In this document: piece after piece, positions 6,280 through 8,415 of the stretch
Layout of the letters: each line of letters opens with the position of its first letter
How positions within the stretch are numbered: the stretch's first letter is position 1
Origin: an uncultured Pseudomonadales bacterium
GTDB lineage: Bacteria; Pseudomonadota; Gammaproteobacteria; Pseudomonadales; Pseudohongiellaceae
NCBI GenBank assembly: GCA_938082955.1
Contig: CALKDE010000407.1
Coordinates: forward strand, 1 to 8,415
Direction: 5' to 3'
Length of the DNA stretch: 8,415 nucleotides
Notes under the pieces: generated by a model
Seen by the model: the letters and a program-made list of their open reading frames with translations, nothing else
Told to the model about the DNA's origin: nothing
The model's database searches: none
Program-made: the position numbers and the translations under genes

Positions 6280-7274
6280 CGGAAGGCGTGCTCCTTCGCA
6301 TCATCACCAATTAGGTGAACGAAAACATCGTGCAGGCTAGGTTCAGTAAATTCGAATCGACTTAGTAAAATATTTTTCTCGAAACAGCTACGCAAGATGT
6401 CCTGCGGATTTAATTGTTCGCTTATCTGCAACTGCCATTGCTGCTTAGCTGAATCGTGAGTGTCTACTTCTCCACCTCGACCTATTTCCATGACACCATC
6501 GATAGAATTCAATGACGCCACATCCCCCGCCGATTCGAGCATGACTCGGCGGGGGATTGTAGCCTTGGCCTCACTGACGGTTCCATCGAAGATCTTTCTA
6601 CCCTTTGCGATTAGCAGAATTTGGTCACATAGCCGCTCGGCATGTTGCATAACATGAGTTGAAAAAATCACGGTCTGACCGTTCTTCGCCATGTCCTTGA
6701 TGAGGTCTTCTAACACGGTCTGATTGACCGGATCTAGTCCAGAGAAGGGTTCATCAAGGATCACCAGCTCGGGTTCGTGTGCCACAGCCGAGAGCACCTG
6801 CACTTTTTGCCCCATGCCTTTGGAGAGAGATTCAACTTTCGACTCGGCGAAATCTTTCAAACCGTACTTTTCTAGCAGACGCCAAGCCTGATCTTTTGCT
6901 TCGTGTTTCTTCATGCCTTTCAACATGGCGAAGTATTGAATCAGCGCCCACACCTGCATCTTTTTATAGAGGCCTTTCTCCTCTGGCAGATAGCCTATCT
7001 GATTGCGCACCTTTAGGGCTGACGAGTGACCTAGGATACTGACGCTGCCACTGCTGGGTTTTATGATATCCAGAATCATGCGAATCGTAGTGGTTTTTCC
7101 AGCTCCATTAGGGCCAAGAAAACCGTAGATCGAGCCCTTTGGAATAGAAAAGCTTAACTCGTCTACCGCTGTGAATTCGCCATAGGTTTTGGAAACATTC
7201 TGTAGACTTAACACGGAACTCGATCCGGCTTCAGCCTGGGCGTGAGAAGAGGATTTTGAAACAGGGTCAACCAT
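6276..7274 (-). CDS. natA: ABC transporter ATP-binding protein (NatA-like)
   Basis: From the ATG at 7274 this is a 332-aa cytoplasmic ATPase. Counting from that start, Walker A is GPNGAGKT (54-61), the Q-loop region reads YLPEEKGLY, the signature is LSKGMGQ (150-156), Walker B is VILDEP with D174 and E175, and the H-loop is STH with H207. YLPEE and LSKGM in place of the usual Q and LSGGQ are normal for the NatA/ABC-2 group. The last hundred or so residues form the extra C-terminal domain (DUF4162-like) common in these proteins, ending FTEPSLHDVFVHLIG. The frame also extends to a TTG at 7301, but that start has no Shine-Dalgarno and adds an unconserved MFPFYEPAV; ATG 7274 has only a weak GAG upstream, so the start is uncertain. 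It overlaps the permease start by 4 bp. Known NatA powers Na+ export with NatB; the substrate here is inferred. Confidence 0.85.
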   Translation of the reverse strand: MVDPVSKSSSHAQAEAGSSSVLSLQNVSKTYGEFTAVDELSFSIPKGSIYGFLGPNGAGKTTTIRMILDIIKPSSGSVSILGHSSALKVRNQIGYLPEEKGLYKKMQVWALIQYFAMLKGMKKHEAKDQAWRLLEKYGLKDFAESKVESLSKGMGQKVQVLSAVAHEPELVILDEPFSGLDPVNQTVLEDLIKDMAKNGQTVIFSTHVMQHAERLCDQILLIAKGRKIFDGTVSEAKATIPRRVMLESAGDVASLNSIDGVMEIGRGGEVDTHDSAKQQWQLQISEQLNPQDILRSCFEKNILLSRFEFTEPSLHDVFVHLIGDDAKEHAFR

Positions 7275-7360
7275 CACTGCGGGCTCGTAAAATGGGAACA
7301 AGTTAGTATGTCAGAACTTTAAGAAGAGGGAAAATTTGAAGTATCTTCGAAGGAGCAAGG

Positions 7361-7389
7361 AATTTAGAAATCATGCTGGGGGCAAACAA
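7361..7389 (-). promoter_or_regulatory. Candidate promoter for the natA-natB pair
   Basis: On the reverse strand, TTGTTT (3/6) and TAAATT (4/6) are 17 nt apart and face natA. This gives a leader of about 80 nt to the ATG at 7274. Both elements are weak, but a promoter is expected here because the hairpin at 7443-7471 ends the preceding nhaB transcript. Confidence 0.25.
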
Positions 7390-7442
7390 CATTGCTTCTC
7401 TAAAGAGATCGCGTAAAGAAGCAGGGCTATAGCAAGAACGAA

Positions 7443-7471
7443 AAAAGGGAAGAGCAATGCTCTTCCCTTTT
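7443..7471 (-). terminator. Bidirectional intrinsic terminator after nhaB
   Basis: AAAAGGGAAGAGCA (7443-7456) and TGCTCTTCCCTTTT (7458-7471) are perfect 14-bp inverted arms around one base. As RNA, the GC-containing stem GGGAAGAGC/GCTCTTCCC closes a 3-nt loop, and the reverse-strand transcript ends in six U (complement of 7441-7446). It lies about 40 bp after the nhaB stop, on its transcript. The forward direction also ends in a short T run. Confidence 0.9.
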
Positions 7472-7510
7472 CTGTGCACCTCGAATCAGGTGCAATCCTA
7501 CTAAGCTCTA

Positions 7511-8415
7511 TCAGAGCCAGTTGTACATGATGATACCGGCAACAGTAGTAGTGACTAGGAAGTACGGTAGCGCCATATAGACCATGCGACCATAGCCAAG
7601 TCGAATTCGCGGTGCGATTGACGACATTAGCAAGAACAGGAATGCAGCCTGACCATTTGGTGTGGACATGCTTGGGATACCCGTTCCCATTACCACGGCG
7701 ACCGACTGAGCCTCGAAGATCTCTCGAGTCATTAAGCCCTGTTCCATCAGCGGCGTGATCTGGTTCATGTAGATCGTTGCTACAAACACGTTGTCACTGA
7801 TGGCGGATAAGAAACCATTGGTAAGGAAGACCATGAAGACCTGCTGGCTACCTTCCATCTCAAGCACCCAATTCATGACTGGAGTGAACATCTCTTGGCT
7901 ATTGATCATAGCGACGATGACATAGAACACCACTAGCAATGATGCAAAAGGAAGCCCTTCGGTAAATGCCTGTCCGATTGAATGCTCGTCGGTAACACCG
8001 ATCATCGATGAGGCGAGGATGATTACAGCGAGTCCGATAAGTCCGATCTCGGCAAGGTGAAGAGATAGGGCAATAATCATTAAGATTGCTACTACGAGCT
8101 GAAAGTAGATTACCAAGGTGTCTCCCTTGGTGGCTTTTGCTTGTAGCTTCGCATCTTCATCCGCCAGGATTTTCCTTACGTTAGCTGGCAGCTCGGCACC
8201 ATAGCCAAACCAACCTAACTTCTCTAAAACGAAACAGGTAAATACGCCGGCGATAAGTGTCGGGATCGTAGCGGGCCCAACCATTGTGGCGAATGTAACG
8301 AAGTCCCATTCGGCCGCGCTGCCGATAACGATATTCTCGGGCTCGCCGACTAGCGTGCATACGCCGCCGATGGCCGTGCCGATAGCGCCATGCATGAGAA
8401 GCCCGCGCAGGAACG
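7511..8415 (-). CDS. nhaB: Na+/H+ antiporter NhaB, C-terminal part (cut by window edge)
   Basis: The frame is open to the right edge and continues upstream of the ATG at 8395 with F-L-R-G-L-L, as in NhaB proteins. So ATG 8395 is an internal Met, not the start. About 301 residues are present, some three fifths of a full NhaB of roughly 510 aa. Recognisable NhaB stretches in order are MHGAIGTAIGGVCTLVGEPEN, EKLGWFGYGAELP, LHLAEIGLIGLAVIILASS, GVTDEHSIGQAFTEGLPFASLL, AISDNVFVATIY and STPNGQAAFLFLL. RLGYGRMVYMALPY follows near the end, with several TM helices between. NhaB is an inner-membrane electrogenic antiporter that expels Na+ in exchange for H+. The C-terminus stops soon after the last helix (IIMYNWL), shorter than in E. 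coli. The gene ends before its own terminator. Confidence 0.95.
   Translation of the reverse strand, partial: FLRGLLMHGAIGTAIGGVCTLVGEPENIVIGSAAEWDFVTFATMVGPATIPTLIAGVFTCFVLEKLGWFGYGAELPANVRKILADEDAKLQAKATKGDTLVIYFQLVVAILMIIALSLHLAEIGLIGLAVIILASSMIGVTDEHSIGQAFTEGLPFASLLVVFYVIVAMINSQEMFTPVMNWVLEMEGSQQVFMVFLTNGFLSAISDNVFVATIYMNQITPLMEQGLMTREIFEAQSVAVVMGTGIPSMSTPNGQAAFLFLLMSSIAPRIRLGYGRMVYMALPYFLVTTTVAGIIMYNWL

Larger units (their letters stand above)
7302..7510. other. Intergenic region between nhaB and natA
   Basis: It holds the nhaB terminator, the candidate natA promoter and one further dyad: TGCTTCT (7393-7399) with AGAAGCA (7417-7423), which encloses TCTCTAAAGAGA. The dyad lies upstream of the candidate natA -35 and could be a binding site or only an AT-rich coincidence. 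No gene was seen. Confidence 0.4.

Noticed and set aside
8393..8395. ATG at 8395 as the true start of the NhaB gene
   Set aside because: The frame continues to the window edge with residues matching NhaB upstream of this Met, and the protein would lack its N-terminal two fifths.
1..8415. CRISPR array, IS element, prophage, tRNA or rRNA
   Set aside because: No spaced repeat series, terminal inverted repeats with a transposase, integrase gene or cloverleaf-type sequence was seen; the only tandem repeat is the 14-bp unit at 1686-1727.

Overview
The window looks like chromosomal DNA from a Gram-negative, probably marine, gammaproteobacterium. The truncated gene at the right edge is a close match in motif pattern to the NhaB-type Na+/H+ antiporters of Vibrio, Pseudomonas and Escherichia. 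Next to it is a NatA/NatB-type ABC exporter pair, and one gene carries an ordinary Sec signal peptide. This taxonomic reading is inference from gene content. I see no rRNA, tRNA, CRISPR array, transposase or prophage gene.

Layout. (1) Bases 1-307, minus: the N-terminus of an MMPL/RND-type exporter, cut by the window edge, with an operator-like palindrome in its leader. (2) 308-585: AT-rich intergenic DNA with a second palindrome, followed at 586-774 by a small acidic 62-aa ORF of unknown function. (3) 988-1695: an exported protein of the predicted-methyltransferase family (COG4798 type). Its stop codon lies inside a three-copy 14-bp tandem repeat, and a strong hairpin/T-tract terminator follows. 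(4) 1839-4682, plus: a tight three-gene block with a fused TMD-NBD ABC exporter, a LysE/RhtB-family exporter, and a small two-TM protein with a C-terminal CxxC...CxxC zinc-ribbon-like motif. (5) 7274-4699, minus: an ABC ATPase and an ABC-2 permease with overlapping stop and start, meeting block 4 tail to tail across only 16 bp. (6) 8415-7511, minus: the C-terminal part of NhaB, ending before a near-perfect bidirectional hairpin terminator.

How the genes may work together. Almost everything here is membrane export: five distinct transport systems lie in 8.4 kb. NhaB and the NatAB-like pair could both serve Na+ extrusion and pH homeostasis, although the substrate of the ABC-2 pair cannot be read from sequence. 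The ABC-LysE-zinc-ribbon block is probably one transcript. Its leader is unusual: a full intrinsic terminator sits about 30 bp before the TTG start codon, leaving no room for a promoter in between. This suggests read-through from upstream, or attenuation. I did not find a clear-cut new system. The best leads are that leader, the exported methyltransferase-like protein, and the small ORF whose N-terminus happens to resemble an FNLD-type peptide leader.
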